Shown one piece after another: positions 9,099 to 17,375 of a stretch of DNA of 29,857 bases. A program made the translations under genes and the position numbers. How positions within the stretch are numbered: the stretch's first letter is position 1; every line of letters starts with the position of its first letter. The notes beneath the pieces are model-generated. The model saw only the letters and a list, made by a program, of their open reading frames with translations. It was not told the origin of the DNA and searched no databases. Location: positions 1-29,857 of the forward strand of contig CAZACK010000062.1 in assembly GCA_964483455.1 (NCBI GenBank). Direction: 5' to 3'. Source of the stretch: CAYZJD01 sp964483455. GTDB lineage: Bacteria > Acidobacteriota > Terriglobia > Bryobacterales > Bryobacteraceae.

Positions 9099-10484
9099 TC
9101 ATCCATCCGCGCCGCGCGGTCCGATCCCCAGGGCATCCTCGAGCGCCGCCCCAACGCGCAGGATCAGCGCCTCGTCGAACGGGCGTCCGACGATCTGCAA
9201 CCCGAGCGGCAGGCCGCGCGCCGAAAAGCCGCAAGGCGCCGACAGCGCAGGCAACCCGAGCACGTTGATCCCGCGCACCAGCCGGGTCGAGGCCAGCCGC
9301 ACATCCTCCTCGACGCCGTCAATGGCGACCGTGGTCTCGCCGATCTGCGGCGCCGGCGTCGGCGTGGCCGGAGTCAGCAGGCAATCGGCGTCTTGCCAGA
9401 CGGCGGCGAACTCCCGCTGCATCCGCCGGCGCAGCCGCTGCGCATTCACGTAATCCGTCGCCGCCAGCAGCCGCCCCTGGTCGAGCAGCGACAGCACGTC
9501 GGCGCCGAAGTCCGCCCGCCGCTCGAGGTGCCGCTCCATCAGCGCCGAGGCTTCCGACAGCAGAATCACCCGGCCCACCGTGTTCACCGCGGCCATGTCC
9601 GGCACACGCACCGGCACCACCCGCGCCCCGAGCCGCCCGGCGACCTCCGCCGCGCGCCGCACCGCCTGCGAAACCTCGGGGTCGATCCGCTCGAAGTAGA
9701 AGTTCTCGGGCAGCCCGACCCGCACCTCGCGGATCGAGACCTCCGGCGGGGGCATGTAACCTCCCGCCGGCTGCCGGCTCGAGGTGTCGTCGCGCTCGTC
9801 GTAGCCGGCGATTGCTTGCAGCGTCACCGCCAGGTCGCGCACCGATCGCGCCAGCGGGCCCATGTGATCGAGGCTGAAATCGAGCGGCATCACCCCGTAG
9901 CGGCTGACGCGGCCGGAGGTGGGCTTCAGCCCCGCGGTGCCGCAGAACGACGCCGGAATGCGGATCGACCCGCCGGTGTCGCTGCCCATGGCCATGAACA
10001 CCATGCCGGCCGCCACCGCCGCCCCAGACCCGCCGCTCGAGCCACCCGGGATGCGATGCGGGTCCCAAGGGTTCCGGACATAGCCGAAATGCGGATTGCT
10101 CGAAGTAATCCCGTAGGCCAGTTCGTGCATGTTAGCCTTGCCCACCAGCACGGCGCCGGCCGCTTCGAGTTTTTCGACCACCGCCGCGTCGCGGTCCGGA
10201 ACGAATCCCGCGAAGATCTTCGAGCCGCAAGTGGTGCGGACGCCCTTCGTGCAGAAGACGTCCTTGACCGCGACCGGAATCCCGTGCAGAGGGCCCCGGT
10301 CGATGCCGCGCGCCAGTTCCTCGTCGGCCCGCCGCGCGCGCGCCCGCGCGTTGTCGGACATGACGGTGATGAATGCCTTCAACTTCTCCTGAAGAAAAGC
10401 AATGCGGTTCAGCGCGGCTTCCGTGAGCTCGGCGGAGGAAACCTTCCGGGCCCGCAAGGCCGCCGCCGCTTCGACGATGGTCAT
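9099..10484 (-). CDS. Amidase-signature enzyme (AtzE/GatA-like)
   Basis: A 461-residue serine hydrolase with the complete Ser-cisSer-Lys triad: K74 in HGIPVAVKD, S149 in GGSSGGSG and S173 in SDTGGSIR. The 75- and 24-residue spacings are the same as in fatty acid amide hydrolase. It is the size of GatA, and a GatC-like small subunit overlaps its start by four bases. No gatB is present, so it is more likely an AtzE-type stand-alone amidase working with a small partner than the tRNA amidotransferase. The amide substrate is unknown. It is transcribed with the small subunit, divergent from the acyl-CoA dehydrogenase. Confidence 0.88.
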   Translation of the reverse strand: MTIVEAAAALRARKVSSAELTEAALNRIAFLQEKLKAFITVMSDNARARARRADEELARGIDRGPLHGIPVAVKDVFCTKGVRTTCGSKIFAGFVPDRDAAVVEKLEAAGAVLVGKANMHELAYGITSSNPHFGYVRNPWDPHRIPGGSSGGSGAAVAAGMVFMAMGSDTGGSIRIPASFCGTAGLKPTSGRVSRYGVMPLDFSLDHMGPLARSVRDLAVTLQAIAGYDERDDTSSRQPAGGYMPPPEVSIREVRVGLPENFYFERIDPEVSQAVRRAAEVAGRLGARVVPVRVPDMAAVNTVGRVILLSEASALMERHLERRADFGADVLSLLDQGRLLAATDYVNAQRLRRRMQREFAAVWQDADCLLTPATPTPAPQIGETTVAIDGVEEDVRLASTRLVRGINVLGLPALSAPCGFSARGLPLGLQIVGRPFDEALILRVGAALEDALGIGPRGADG

Positions 10485-10672
10485 CGAGCGTCCTCCGCTT
10501 CCAGCCGGAACGTGATCGCCGGCTCGATCTCCGGCGGGATCTCCGCGGCCAGCGGCCGGAACGCCCGTTCCATCGCCTCCAGCACCGGCGCGATCCGGTC
10601 GAGATCCGAGCCCGGGATGTCGAGTTTTCTGGCCTTGGCCAGCATCTTCCAGTCAGTGGGTCCAGTAGGCAT
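10481..10672 (-). CDS. Small amidase-associated subunit (GatC/AtzG-like)
   Basis: A 63-residue protein whose stop overlaps the amidase ATG by four bases, implying coupled translation. The pattern ARKLDIPGSDLDRIAPVLEAMERAFRPLA is the two-helix arrangement of GatC-fold proteins (hydrophobic positions, a D-L-D-R turn, then a second helix). The proline-rich tail PPEIEPAITF would wrap over the partner, as GatC and AtzG do. AtzG is known to stabilise the AtzE hydrolase; a similar role here is an inference from fold and position. The start has only a weak ribosome-binding site. Confidence 0.7.
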   Translation of the reverse strand: MPTGPTDWKMLAKARKLDIPGSDLDRIAPVLEAMERAFRPLAAEIPPEIEPAITFRLEAEDAR

Positions 10673-10719
10673 GAGATGGCCATTCTACAGCGCCCCGGCG
10701 GTAGACTGGAAGAACCCTC

Positions 10720-11877
10720 ATGTCCACGGCGCCATTGACCTACCTCACCGAAGAAGAGCAGATGTTGCGCGACACCGTGCGCCGGTTCGCGCGCGACGAG
10801 ATCGCGCCGCACGTGCGCGACATGGACTCGGCCGGCGTGTTTCGCAAGGAGATCCTCCGCCAGTTCTTCGATCTCGGCCTGATGGGAATCGAGATCCCCG
10901 AGGAGTACGGCGGCCAGGGCGGAACGTTCTTTCAGTCGGTGCTCGTAGTGGAGGAACTGTCGGCGGTCGACCCGGCCGCCGCGGTCATCGTCGACGTCCA
11001 GAACACGCTGGTCAACAACGCGCTGCTGCGCTGGGCAGGCGACGAGCAGAAGCGGAAGTACCTGCCGCGGCTGGCCGCGGACACCGTCGGCGCCTATGCT
11101 CTCTCGGAAGCCGGCGCCGGCTCGGACGCGTTCGCGCTGGCGACGCGCGCGGTCGAGGATGGCGATCAATTTCTCCTCACCGGCCGCAAGCTGTGGATCA
11201 CCAACGCCGCCGAGGCCGGCTTGTTCCTCGTCTTCGCCAATATCAACCCCGAGGCCGGTCACCGCGGGATCACGTGTTTCCTCATCGAGCGCGATTTCCC
11301 CGGTTTCCACATCGGCAAAAAGGAGGACAAGCTCGGCATCCGGGCCTCCTCCACCTGCGAGCTGATTCTGGACAACTGCCGCGTGCCCAAATCGAACGTG
11401 ATGGGCGAGCCCGGCAAGGGCTACAAGGTGGCGATCGAAACCCTGAACGAAGGGCGCATCGCCATCGCCGCGCAGATGCTCGGGCTGGCGCGTGGGGCGC
11501 TGGACCATGCCTTGAGCTACGCCAAAGATCGCAAGCAGTTCGGCAAGACGATCGCCGAGTTCCAGGGCGTGCAGTTCGACCTGGCGAAGATGGCCACCGA
11601 AGTCGAAGCCGCCAGGCTCATGACGTACAACGCCGCCCGGCTGCGCGACGCCGGCCGTCCGTTCCTCACCGAGGCGGCCATGGCCAAGTATTACAGCTCG
11701 GAGATCGCCGAGCAGGTGGCCTCCAAAGCCGTCGAGGTGCTCGGCGGCGTCGGCTTCACGAAGGACTATCCCGTCGAAAAGTTCTACCGCGACGCAAAGA
11801 TCGGCCGCATCTACGAGGGAACGACGAACATGCAGTTGCTCACCATCGCCAGGCAGATCCTGGGTAAACCGGCCTGA
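10720..11877 (+). CDS. Acyl-CoA dehydrogenase, short/branched-chain type
   Basis: A 385-residue FAD flavoprotein introducing the alpha-beta double bond into acyl-CoA. Signatures: ALSEAGAGSDAFAL (FAD/substrate loop), LWITNAAEAGLFLVF, RKQFGKTIAEFQ and VEVLGGVGFTKDYPVEKFYRDAKIG. The catalytic base is E366 in IYEGTTN. Stretches such as VDVQNTLVNN and NEGRIAIAAQMLGLARG match short/branched-chain acyl-CoA dehydrogenase (ACADSB) closely, pointing to isoleucine or valine catabolism or short-chain beta-oxidation. It starts 47 bases from the divergent small amidase subunit. The full length fits the family. Confidence 0.93.
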   Translation: MSTAPLTYLTEEEQMLRDTVRRFARDEIAPHVRDMDSAGVFRKEILRQFFDLGLMGIEIPEEYGGQGGTFFQSVLVVEELSAVDPAAAVIVDVQNTLVNNALLRWAGDEQKRKYLPRLAADTVGAYALSEAGAGSDAFALATRAVEDGDQFLLTGRKLWITNAAEAGLFLVFANINPEAGHRGITCFLIERDFPGFHIGKKEDKLGIRASSTCELILDNCRVPKSNVMGEPGKGYKVAIETLNEGRIAIAAQMLGLARGALDHALSYAKDRKQFGKTIAEFQGVQFDLAKMATEVEAARLMTYNAARLRDAGRPFLTEAAMAKYYSSEIAEQVASKAVEVLGGVGFTKDYPVEKFYRDAKIGRIYEGTTNMQLLTIARQILGKPA

Positions 11878-11909
11878 GCTTCCGTGCGTCAGACAATTGA
11901 GGGGGGATC

Positions 11910-12683
11910 ATGTCGTTTCGCTTACTCTTGACCGCCACGGTTGTGGCCGCCGGATTCGCAGTAGACACGAAGGAGCCGTCCGAATCCGAGATCCAGGACA
12001 TCATCAACCGCTTCGCCGCCAAGGAAGCCGAGTTTGCCAGGGCCCGCGATAATTACACCTACCGGCAGACGGTGAGAATCCACGAACTGGACGACTCCGG
12101 CGCCGTTCGTGGCCGGGCGGAGTGGAGCGAGGACATCATCTTCTCGCCGGACGGCAAACGCACGGAGAAGGTACTCTGGTCCCCGGTGCCTACGCTGAAG
12201 GGCATCGTACTCACCCCGGAAGACTTGCAGGACATCCGCACCGTCCAGCCGTTTGTGTTGACCACGCCCGACCTGCCCAAGTACCACATCCGGTTTCTCG
12301 GCAAGCAAATGGCGGACGAAATCCCGTGCTACGTCTTCGCGGTCAAGCCGAAAACACTGGAGCCCGGCCAGCGGTACTTCCAGGGCCAGATCTGGGTCGA
12401 TGACCGGGACCTCCAGATCGTCAAGAGCTACGGCCGGGCGACAGGCCACCTCAAGAAAGGCAGCAACCAGCAGTTTCCCAAGTTCGAGACCTTCCGCGAT
12501 CAAGTCGACGGGAAGTACTGGTTTCCGGTCTACACGGCGGCCAACGACGTCCTCGATTTCGGTGAAGGGTCCCGCCACCCCATCCGGATGACGGTTAAGT
12601 ACGAGGACTACAAGCAGTTCAAGAGCGACGTGAAGATCGAGTACGGCGAACCGGTGCAAGGCAAGAAGCCCGAGAAACCGTGA
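11910..12683 (+). CDS. Exported LolA-like outer-membrane lipoprotein-sorting-type protein
   Basis: A 257-residue protein with a short signal peptide (MSFRLLLTATVVAAGFA). A helical segment follows (EIQDIINRFAAKEAEFARARDNYTYRQTV), then a series of beta strands ending in YEDYKQFKSDVKIEYGE. This resembles the LolA/LolB-like domain of outer-membrane lipoprotein-sorting proteins, and related proteins are frequent in Acidobacteriota. There is no lipobox cysteine at the signal, so it is more likely periplasmic than a lipoprotein. GAGGGGGG stands just before ATG 11910. It follows the dehydrogenase by 32 bases but is functionally unrelated. Assignment is by pattern only. Confidence 0.7.
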   Translation: MSFRLLLTATVVAAGFAVDTKEPSESEIQDIINRFAAKEAEFARARDNYTYRQTVRIHELDDSGAVRGRAEWSEDIIFSPDGKRTEKVLWSPVPTLKGIVLTPEDLQDIRTVQPFVLTTPDLPKYHIRFLGKQMADEIPCYVFAVKPKTLEPGQRYFQGQIWVDDRDLQIVKSYGRATGHLKKGSNQQFPKFETFRDQVDGKYWFPVYTAANDVLDFGEGSRHPIRMTVKYEDYKQFKSDVKIEYGEPVQGKKPEKP

Positions 12684-12778
12684 TTTTCGCCGTTCAACGC
12701 GGAAAAGCGTCCTCCTGCCGCAGGATCATCGCAACCTGTTGATTCCTATGCTGTAATTGGGAATTGCAGCCAGATTCT

Positions 12779-13831
12779 ATGCCGGGCCGTGCCTTCCTTT
12801 TGCATCGCCGCCTGCGGGCCCTCCATCGCCGCCTGCGCGAATTGCGCATGATTTTCAAGGGCTTAGTCTCAACCGGTCACCCGATCCTGGCCCACCTGAT
12901 CCCCATCCGACGCTGCAACCTCGCCTGCGGGTACTGCAACGAGTTTGACGACGTCTCGAAACCCGTTCCGACCGAGACGATACTCCGCCGGGTGGACCGG
13001 CTGGCGGAGCTGGGCACAACGATTATCACCATCAGCGGCGGAGAGCCTCTGCTTCATCCGGATCTTGATGAAATCATTGCACATATTCGGCGCTGTGGCA
13101 TGCTCGCCGGGCTCATCACCAACGGCTATCTGCTGACGGCGGAGAGGGTCCGCCGCCTGAACCGCGCCGGCCTGGACCATCTTCAGATCAGCATCGACAA
13201 TGTCCAGCCCGACCAAGTTTCCAAGAAAAGCCTCAAGGTTTTGGACAAAAAGCTGGAAATTCTGGCTGAAAACGCGCTTTTTCACGTCAATATCAACTCC
13301 GTTGTCGGGGGCGGCATCCGGACACCCCAGGACGCGCTGGTCATCGGCCGCCGGGCGGTCGAACTCGGCTTCACCTCAACCGTAGGAATCATCCACGACG
13401 GGGTCGGCCAGCTCCGGCCGTTGAAGCCCGCGGAACGGGAAGTCTACCTGAAAATGAAGCGGCTCGAAAAGTCGAGCTACGCGCAGATCAACTATTTCCA
13501 GGACGCCATCGCCAACGGGCGGCCGAGCAACTGGCGCTGCCGGGCCGGCGGGCGCTACCTGTACGTCTGCGAGGACGGACTGGTCCACTACTGCTCCCAG
13601 CAGCGAGGCTATCCCGCCAAGCCGCTGGCCGAGTACACCCGCAAGGATATCCGCCGGGAGTTTCTGACGGAGAAGGGCTGCGCCCCATACTGCACGGTCT
13701 CCTGCGTGCACCAGGTTTCCTACATCGACTTCTGGCGCGCGCCGCAGACCTCCCGACCTGACGGCCAGCCGGCGGACCGGGCGGAGCCGGAACTGTTTCG
13801 CATCCAAACCGGGGTTACACACCAAGGTTGA
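12779..13831 (+). CDS. Radical SAM protein with C-terminal auxiliary cysteine domain (first of pair)
   Basis: A 350-residue radical SAM enzyme. C46-x3-C50-x2-C53 (RRCNLACGYC) binds the SAM 4Fe-4S cluster, and ISGGEP follows at about 85-90. The C-terminal third has six more cysteines (about 254, 264, 272, 301, 305, 309; CRAGG, YVCEDGLVHYC, CAPYCTVSC), a SPASM/Twitch-like pattern expected to hold auxiliary clusters. This layout occurs in enzymes that modify peptides or make cofactors and in many unassigned families; the substrate is unknown. ATG 12779 is chosen over a TTG at 12764. A start at ATG 12848 is also possible, since the first 23 residues are arginine-rich and poorly conserved-looking. 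A TGCTGTAAT extended -10 lies at about 12750. Confidence 0.85.
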   Translation: MPGRAFLLHRRLRALHRRLRELRMIFKGLVSTGHPILAHLIPIRRCNLACGYCNEFDDVSKPVPTETILRRVDRLAELGTTIITISGGEPLLHPDLDEIIAHIRRCGMLAGLITNGYLLTAERVRRLNRAGLDHLQISIDNVQPDQVSKKSLKVLDKKLEILAENALFHVNINSVVGGGIRTPQDALVIGRRAVELGFTSTVGIIHDGVGQLRPLKPAEREVYLKMKRLEKSSYAQINYFQDAIANGRPSNWRCRAGGRYLYVCEDGLVHYCSQQRGYPAKPLAEYTRKDIRREFLTEKGCAPYCTVSCVHQVSYIDFWRAPQTSRPDGQPADRAEPELFRIQTGVTHQG

Positions 13832-13889
13832 GACCGGTGCCCGCTTCCTGCTACCATCGGTTGGCTCCAGGCCTGATGGCGCCCTGAAC

Positions 13890-14924
13890 ATGCGGAAGGT
13901 CCCCCTCGCAGAATCCCTCCGGATCATCGGCCGAGGCTCTCTGAACTGGATGGCCGGACGCCCGATCGTCGTTTCCTTCGAGGTCACCGACTCCTGCAAT
14001 TGCTACTGCCGCCACTGCGACCACGGCGGCCCCAAGGACGAAACCTGGAACCTGAAGGCCGCCGACTACCGGCGCTACGTGGACATCCTTCGGCCCTGCG
14101 TCGTGCAGGTGTCCGGCGGAGAGCCGTTGCTGCGCGATGACATCGTCGAGATCGTGCGCAACATCAAGTCGGATTCGGGGCTCCCGTACACGATCCTGGT
14201 GTCGAACTGGGCCCTGATGACCGAAGAACTCTACCTCGAGTTGCGCCGGGCAGGCATCGACCAGTTCTCCGTAAGCCTGGACTTCCCCGACGAGAGGCAC
14301 GACGAGTTCCGCTCCTATCCCGGTCTGTACCGGCATCTCAGCCGGATCGTTCCGCGCCTGGGCGCTCTCGGGCACGACGACATCGTGCTCAACAGTTGCA
14401 TCACCCGTGAGAATGTCGCCGAGATCGACGCCATGGCGGACAAGGCGCGCGAATGGGGCGTCAACATCTGCTACAGCGCCTACTCGGCTCGTCGGACGGG
14501 CTGCCGGGACCTGTTCCTCAACACCCCCGAGCAGCTCCGAATCCTGAACGAGCAACTCGACCGCGTGGAATCCCGGCGGGATAGCACCAACTGGATCGTG
14601 AATGCCACGACTACGCTCGACTCCACCCGTCGCTACTTTGAGAACGGCGGAGCGCCCGGCTGCACGGCGGGCCTGCGCTTTCTGGTCGTCGCCTGCACCG
14701 GGGAGCTTCAGCCTTGCTCGATGCAGTTCAAACGCTACCCGTTGAACCAGCAGGCACGGATGGTCGCCGAGTTCACCCGGCACAACTCCTGCGACGAGTG
14801 CTACGTCTCCATCCGTTCGTACCTGGATAAGAGCTTCCCGCAGCTCCTTCGGGAGTACGTGCCCGGCTTCTTTTCATTCCGGACCGGCCACCCGGGGGCA
14901 TCCAAAGCATCTGCTTCTCCTTAG
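13890..14924 (+). CDS. Radical SAM protein with C-terminal auxiliary cysteines (second of pair)
   Basis: A 344-residue radical SAM protein. C36-x3-C40-x2-C43 lies in a cysteine-rich context (SCNCYCRHC), with VSGGEP at about 74-79. Later cysteines at 258, 269, 276, 301 and 304 (GCTAG, VACTGELQPC, CDEC) give a SPASM-like C-terminus. It is not a copy of the upstream radical SAM protein; only the general layout is shared. It starts 58 bases after that gene and is probably co-transcribed. No short precursor-peptide gene is visible between or beside them, so a RiPP role is not supported by the sequence here. Other options are modification of a large protein or of a lipid or nucleoside. Confidence 0.85.
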   Translation: MRKVPLAESLRIIGRGSLNWMAGRPIVVSFEVTDSCNCYCRHCDHGGPKDETWNLKAADYRRYVDILRPCVVQVSGGEPLLRDDIVEIVRNIKSDSGLPYTILVSNWALMTEELYLELRRAGIDQFSVSLDFPDERHDEFRSYPGLYRHLSRIVPRLGALGHDDIVLNSCITRENVAEIDAMADKAREWGVNICYSAYSARRTGCRDLFLNTPEQLRILNEQLDRVESRRDSTNWIVNATTTLDSTRRYFENGGAPGCTAGLRFLVVACTGELQPCSMQFKRYPLNQQARMVAEFTRHNSCDECYVSIRSYLDKSFPQLLREYVPGFFSFRTGHPGASKASASP

Positions 14925-15019
14925 AACTTTAGTACTAGATCTAAGGTTTCCGTTTTTTCTCTTGCATTTCACCCGCAAGTGAACGTAAACTGACCTCTTG
15001 AGAGGAGAAGACTAGAAAA

Positions 15020-15601
15020 ATGCGTGCATCGCTGTCTCTCATGCTGTTGGCGCTTTTTCTGTTTGCCGGTTCGGCCAGCGCGGGATTGATCACGTTCGGA
15101 GAGGTTCCGGTTGGGACTGCCGTTACCACGGAATACGTGGGGGACGGTGTGTACTTCTGGCAGTGGACAGCCACAGCCACCACCGCCAATTGGAACAGTG
15201 GCAGTATCGTGCAGCCGGCGCTGGCAGTCTATGGTCCCGGCGACTTCTGGCTCCAGTTCGTTCAGCCCGGGGATCAGAACATCCAGGGCTGGGTGGACAG
15301 TGGCTCGATCAACTTCGATATCTGGGACACGAACAGCGGCTCGACCAACGTCTATTTCTACGACGACACCGGCACCCTGATTCCTGCCTTGACCATCATT
15401 GGCCTGGGCAGTTCGAACCCCGTCAACATATCAGTCGCGGGCGGATATAACATCGGCTGGATCGCATTCCAGGATGACGGCGACGGTCACGTCATTGACA
15501 ACATCGCATTTGGCGAAGTGATGTCGATCCCCGAGCCGGCCACGTTTGCGCTGCTTGGCGCGGGCCTGCTGGCCGTTGGCCTGTTGCGGCGCCGGAAGTA
15601 A
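15020..15601 (+). CDS. PEP-CTERM sorting-domain surface protein
   Basis: A 193-residue secreted protein. It has a cleavable signal peptide of about 21 residues (LFLFAGSASA then GLITF), a beta-rich Ser/Thr/Gly/Asn body of low complexity, and a classic C-terminal PEP-CTERM tail. The tail is Pro-Glu-Pro at 171-173, a hydrophobic helix and a terminal RRRK. Such proteins are sorted by exosortase (EpsH/XrtA family) to the cell surface or biofilm matrix. No exosortase is in this window, so the enzyme must be elsewhere. AGGAG precedes ATG 15020 and a hairpin follows the stop, so it is probably monocistronic. Confidence 0.9.
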   Translation: MRASLSLMLLALFLFAGSASAGLITFGEVPVGTAVTTEYVGDGVYFWQWTATATTANWNSGSIVQPALAVYGPGDFWLQFVQPGDQNIQGWVDSGSINFDIWDTNSGSTNVYFYDDTGTLIPALTIIGLGSSNPVNISVAGGYNIGWIAFQDDGDGHVIDNIAFGEVMSIPEPATFALLGAGLLAVGLLRRRK

Positions 15602-15623
15602 GCCACAGGCGAGAGTTCTTTCC

Positions 15624-15665
15624 ACACAGGCCGCTTCCCCGTCACGGGTGGAGCGGCCTTTGTGT
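15624..15665 (+). terminator. Hairpin after the PEP-CTERM gene
   Basis: ACACA-GGCCGC (15624-15634) pairs with GCGGCC (15653-15658) and, past two unpaired T, TGTGT (15661-15665). An inner CCCG/CGGG also pairs. It lies 23 bases after the stop. The T-tract is short, so termination strength is uncertain. Confidence 0.55.
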
Positions 15666-15712
15666 AGAGTACGACTCGGATTTCAGGATTTTTTCCGGCA
15701 GTTCGTCTTCCT

Positions 15713-15812
15713 NNNNNNNNNNNNNNNNNNNNNNNNNNNNNNNNNNNNNNNNNNNNNNNNNNNNNNNNNNNNNNNNNNNNNNNNNNNNNNNNNNNNNNNN
15801 NNNNNNNNNNNN
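15713..15812. other. Assembly gap of 100 N
   Basis: Exactly 100 undetermined bases between the PEP-CTERM terminator and the stop of the nucleotide-sugar dehydrogenase. The round length indicates a scaffolding placeholder, so true size and content are unknown. Synteny across it should not be assumed beyond scaffold evidence. Confidence 0.98.
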
Positions 15813-15826
15813 TTGGAGAGCTCGCC

Positions 15827-17182
15827 TCAGTCGCTGGCGACGGCGACTTCCCGAACCGACGCGCTGGCCGTGTCCCCCAATCCGAGCGTGAGGTAATCGG
15901 CGACTGCCGCGAAGTCGGCGCGCGGCAGCACGCGCCAGCAGTCCACGACCACGGGCCGGCCCGCCGAAGTGTTCAGGTGCTCCGGGCGAAGGGTCTTGAA
16001 CTCCGGCCAAGGCGTGGTGATCGCCAGCACGCTGGCGGCGCCGGCGCACTCCTCGAGCGAGGCCGCGAAGCGGATGTTGCCGGTGAGTTCCTTCCGCGCC
16101 GCCGGCATGGCCGCCGGGTCATAGGCGATCACGGAAACACCGTGCTCGAGCAAGGCCCGCGCCAGCATGACGCCCTGCGACTCCTCGATCACGCTCGTGT
16201 CCGGCTTGTAGGACAGGCCCAGAATCCCGGCGGTTGATCCTTCCGGAAGCAGGCTCAACATCAGTTCGGCCAGCCGCGGCGCCTGCCGGCGATTCAGCCG
16301 GTCGGTGGCCTCGGCCAGGATCGGCTCCACGCCGTGCAGCCGCGCCAGACGGGCGAATGCAATGTTGTCCCGAGGAAAACAGGGCCCGCCATAGCCGAGC
16401 GCGCCCTTCAGGTACCTGCGGCCGATGCGGGTGTCGAGCCCGAGCGCCGAAGTGACCACATCCACGTCCGCGCCGGGAAGTTTCTCGCAGAGTTCTGCCA
16501 GCATGTTGGCGTAGGAGATCTTCGTGGTGACGAACGTGTTGACCGAGAGCTTGGTCAGCTCCGCGTTGACGAAATTCATTCTCGCAAAGGCGGGGTGATG
16601 GTCGCAGACGCGCCGGTAAAGGTCCTCGAGCATCTGCCCTGAGCGCGAGTCCGATTCGCCGATCAGGATCATGTCTGGATTCCGCATGTCGCGGATCACG
16701 CTGCCGAGCGCGATGAACTCCGGGTTGTAGCAGAAGCCGAAGTCGAGGCCGCACTTCCGGCCCGAGATTCGTTCGAGCGCCGGGACCACCTGGCTGTCGC
16801 AGGAGCCTGGGATGACGGTGCTCGACAGCACCACCAGCGGGAAGCCGGAGCGGCCGCGAAGGGCGCGTCCGACCGGCTCGATGGCGGCCTTGACATGACG
16901 GAGCGAGAACAGCCCGTCGGACCCGGAAGGGGTCGGCACGACCAGGAAGGTGATGTCGGCCGCGGACGCCGCCGCCTCGCAATCCGTGGTGGCCGAGAGC
17001 CGCTGCCGGTTCTTGCCGATCAGAGCGTCGAGTCCCGGCTCGTCCACGGGCGCGCGCCCGTCATTGATCGCCTTCACATACTCCGGGTTCACGTCCACGC
17101 CTTGAACGTGGAAACCCTTGTCGGCGAGAACGGCGGCGAGAACCGATCCCAGCTTGCCGAGTCCAATGACTGCGGTATTCAT
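15827..17182 (-). CDS. UDP-glucose/GDP-mannose-type dehydrogenase
   Basis: A 451-residue NAD-dependent nucleotide-sugar dehydrogenase, which oxidises C6 of a UDP- or GDP-sugar to a uronic acid for exopolysaccharide. The Rossmann loop GLGKLG is at 7-12, SSTVIPGS at about 120-127 and YNPEF at 152-156. The substrate-binding lysine is in TKISYANM (K221) and the catalytic cysteine is C268 in GYGGPCFPRD. The C-terminal domain begins near GILGLSYKPDTSVIEESQG. ATG 17182 starts the Rossmann strand (MNTAVIGLGKLG); the longer open frame upstream adds unrelated residues. UDP-glucose versus another nucleotide sugar cannot be settled by eye. A PEP-CTERM gene nearby would suit an exopolysaccharide locus, but a gap separates them. 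Confidence 0.9.
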   Translation of the reverse strand: MNTAVIGLGKLGSVLAAVLADKGFHVQGVDVNPEYVKAINDGRAPVDEPGLDALIGKNRQRLSATTDCEAAASAADITFLVVPTPSGSDGLFSLRHVKAAIEPVGRALRGRSGFPLVVLSSTVIPGSCDSQVVPALERISGRKCGLDFGFCYNPEFIALGSVIRDMRNPDMILIGESDSRSGQMLEDLYRRVCDHHPAFARMNFVNAELTKLSVNTFVTTKISYANMLAELCEKLPGADVDVVTSALGLDTRIGRRYLKGALGYGGPCFPRDNIAFARLARLHGVEPILAEATDRLNRRQAPRLAELMLSLLPEGSTAGILGLSYKPDTSVIEESQGVMLARALLEHGVSVIAYDPAAMPAARKELTGNIRFAASLEECAGAASVLAITTPWPEFKTLRPEHLNTSAGRPVVVDCWRVLPRADFAAVADYLTLGLGDTASASVREVAVASD

Positions 17183-17325
17183 TGCGTAAACACGCAGTAT
17201 AGCCGCCGGTTGGGGACAGGAGCAAGCTTCTGTCGAGCGTCCCCCAATGTGTGATAAGCACGCGGGGAAGGATGCGGGCACTCGGACCCCGTCTGTTCAG
17301 CAGGACCTCCACCGCAAGAAGCCTC

Positions 17326-17357
17326 TTGACCTTGTAGTTAGGTACAGGGTTTATTCT
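17326..17357 (+). promoter_or_regulatory. MerR-type promoter with operator dyad
   Basis: TTGACC at 17326-17331 is the -35. The -10 is TATTCT at 17352-17357 (20-bp spacer) or TTATTC at 17351 (19-bp). Both spacers are longer than the usual 17 bp, the hallmark of promoters that MerR proteins activate by DNA distortion. The spacer carries the dyad ACCTTGTA (17329-17336) / TACAGGGT (17343-17350), seven of eight pairs. The predicted transcript start falls at about 17364, just at the ribosome-binding site GAGGAGG of the MerR gene, so the operon is autoregulated. Confidence 0.78.
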
Positions 17358-17375
17358 GCAATTGAGGAGGGCGCC

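Noticed and set aside
9084..11867. A 927-codon plus-strand open frame spanning the amidase, its subunit and the dehydrogenase
   Set aside because: Antisense to the amidase and out of frame with the dehydrogenase; Arg/Pro/His-rich composition typical of shadows in high-GC DNA, and no recognisable domain.
13832..13889. RiPP precursor between the radical SAM genes
   Set aside because: The 58-base gap holds only a three-codon ATG frame (ATG GCG CCC TGA) and no peptide gene.
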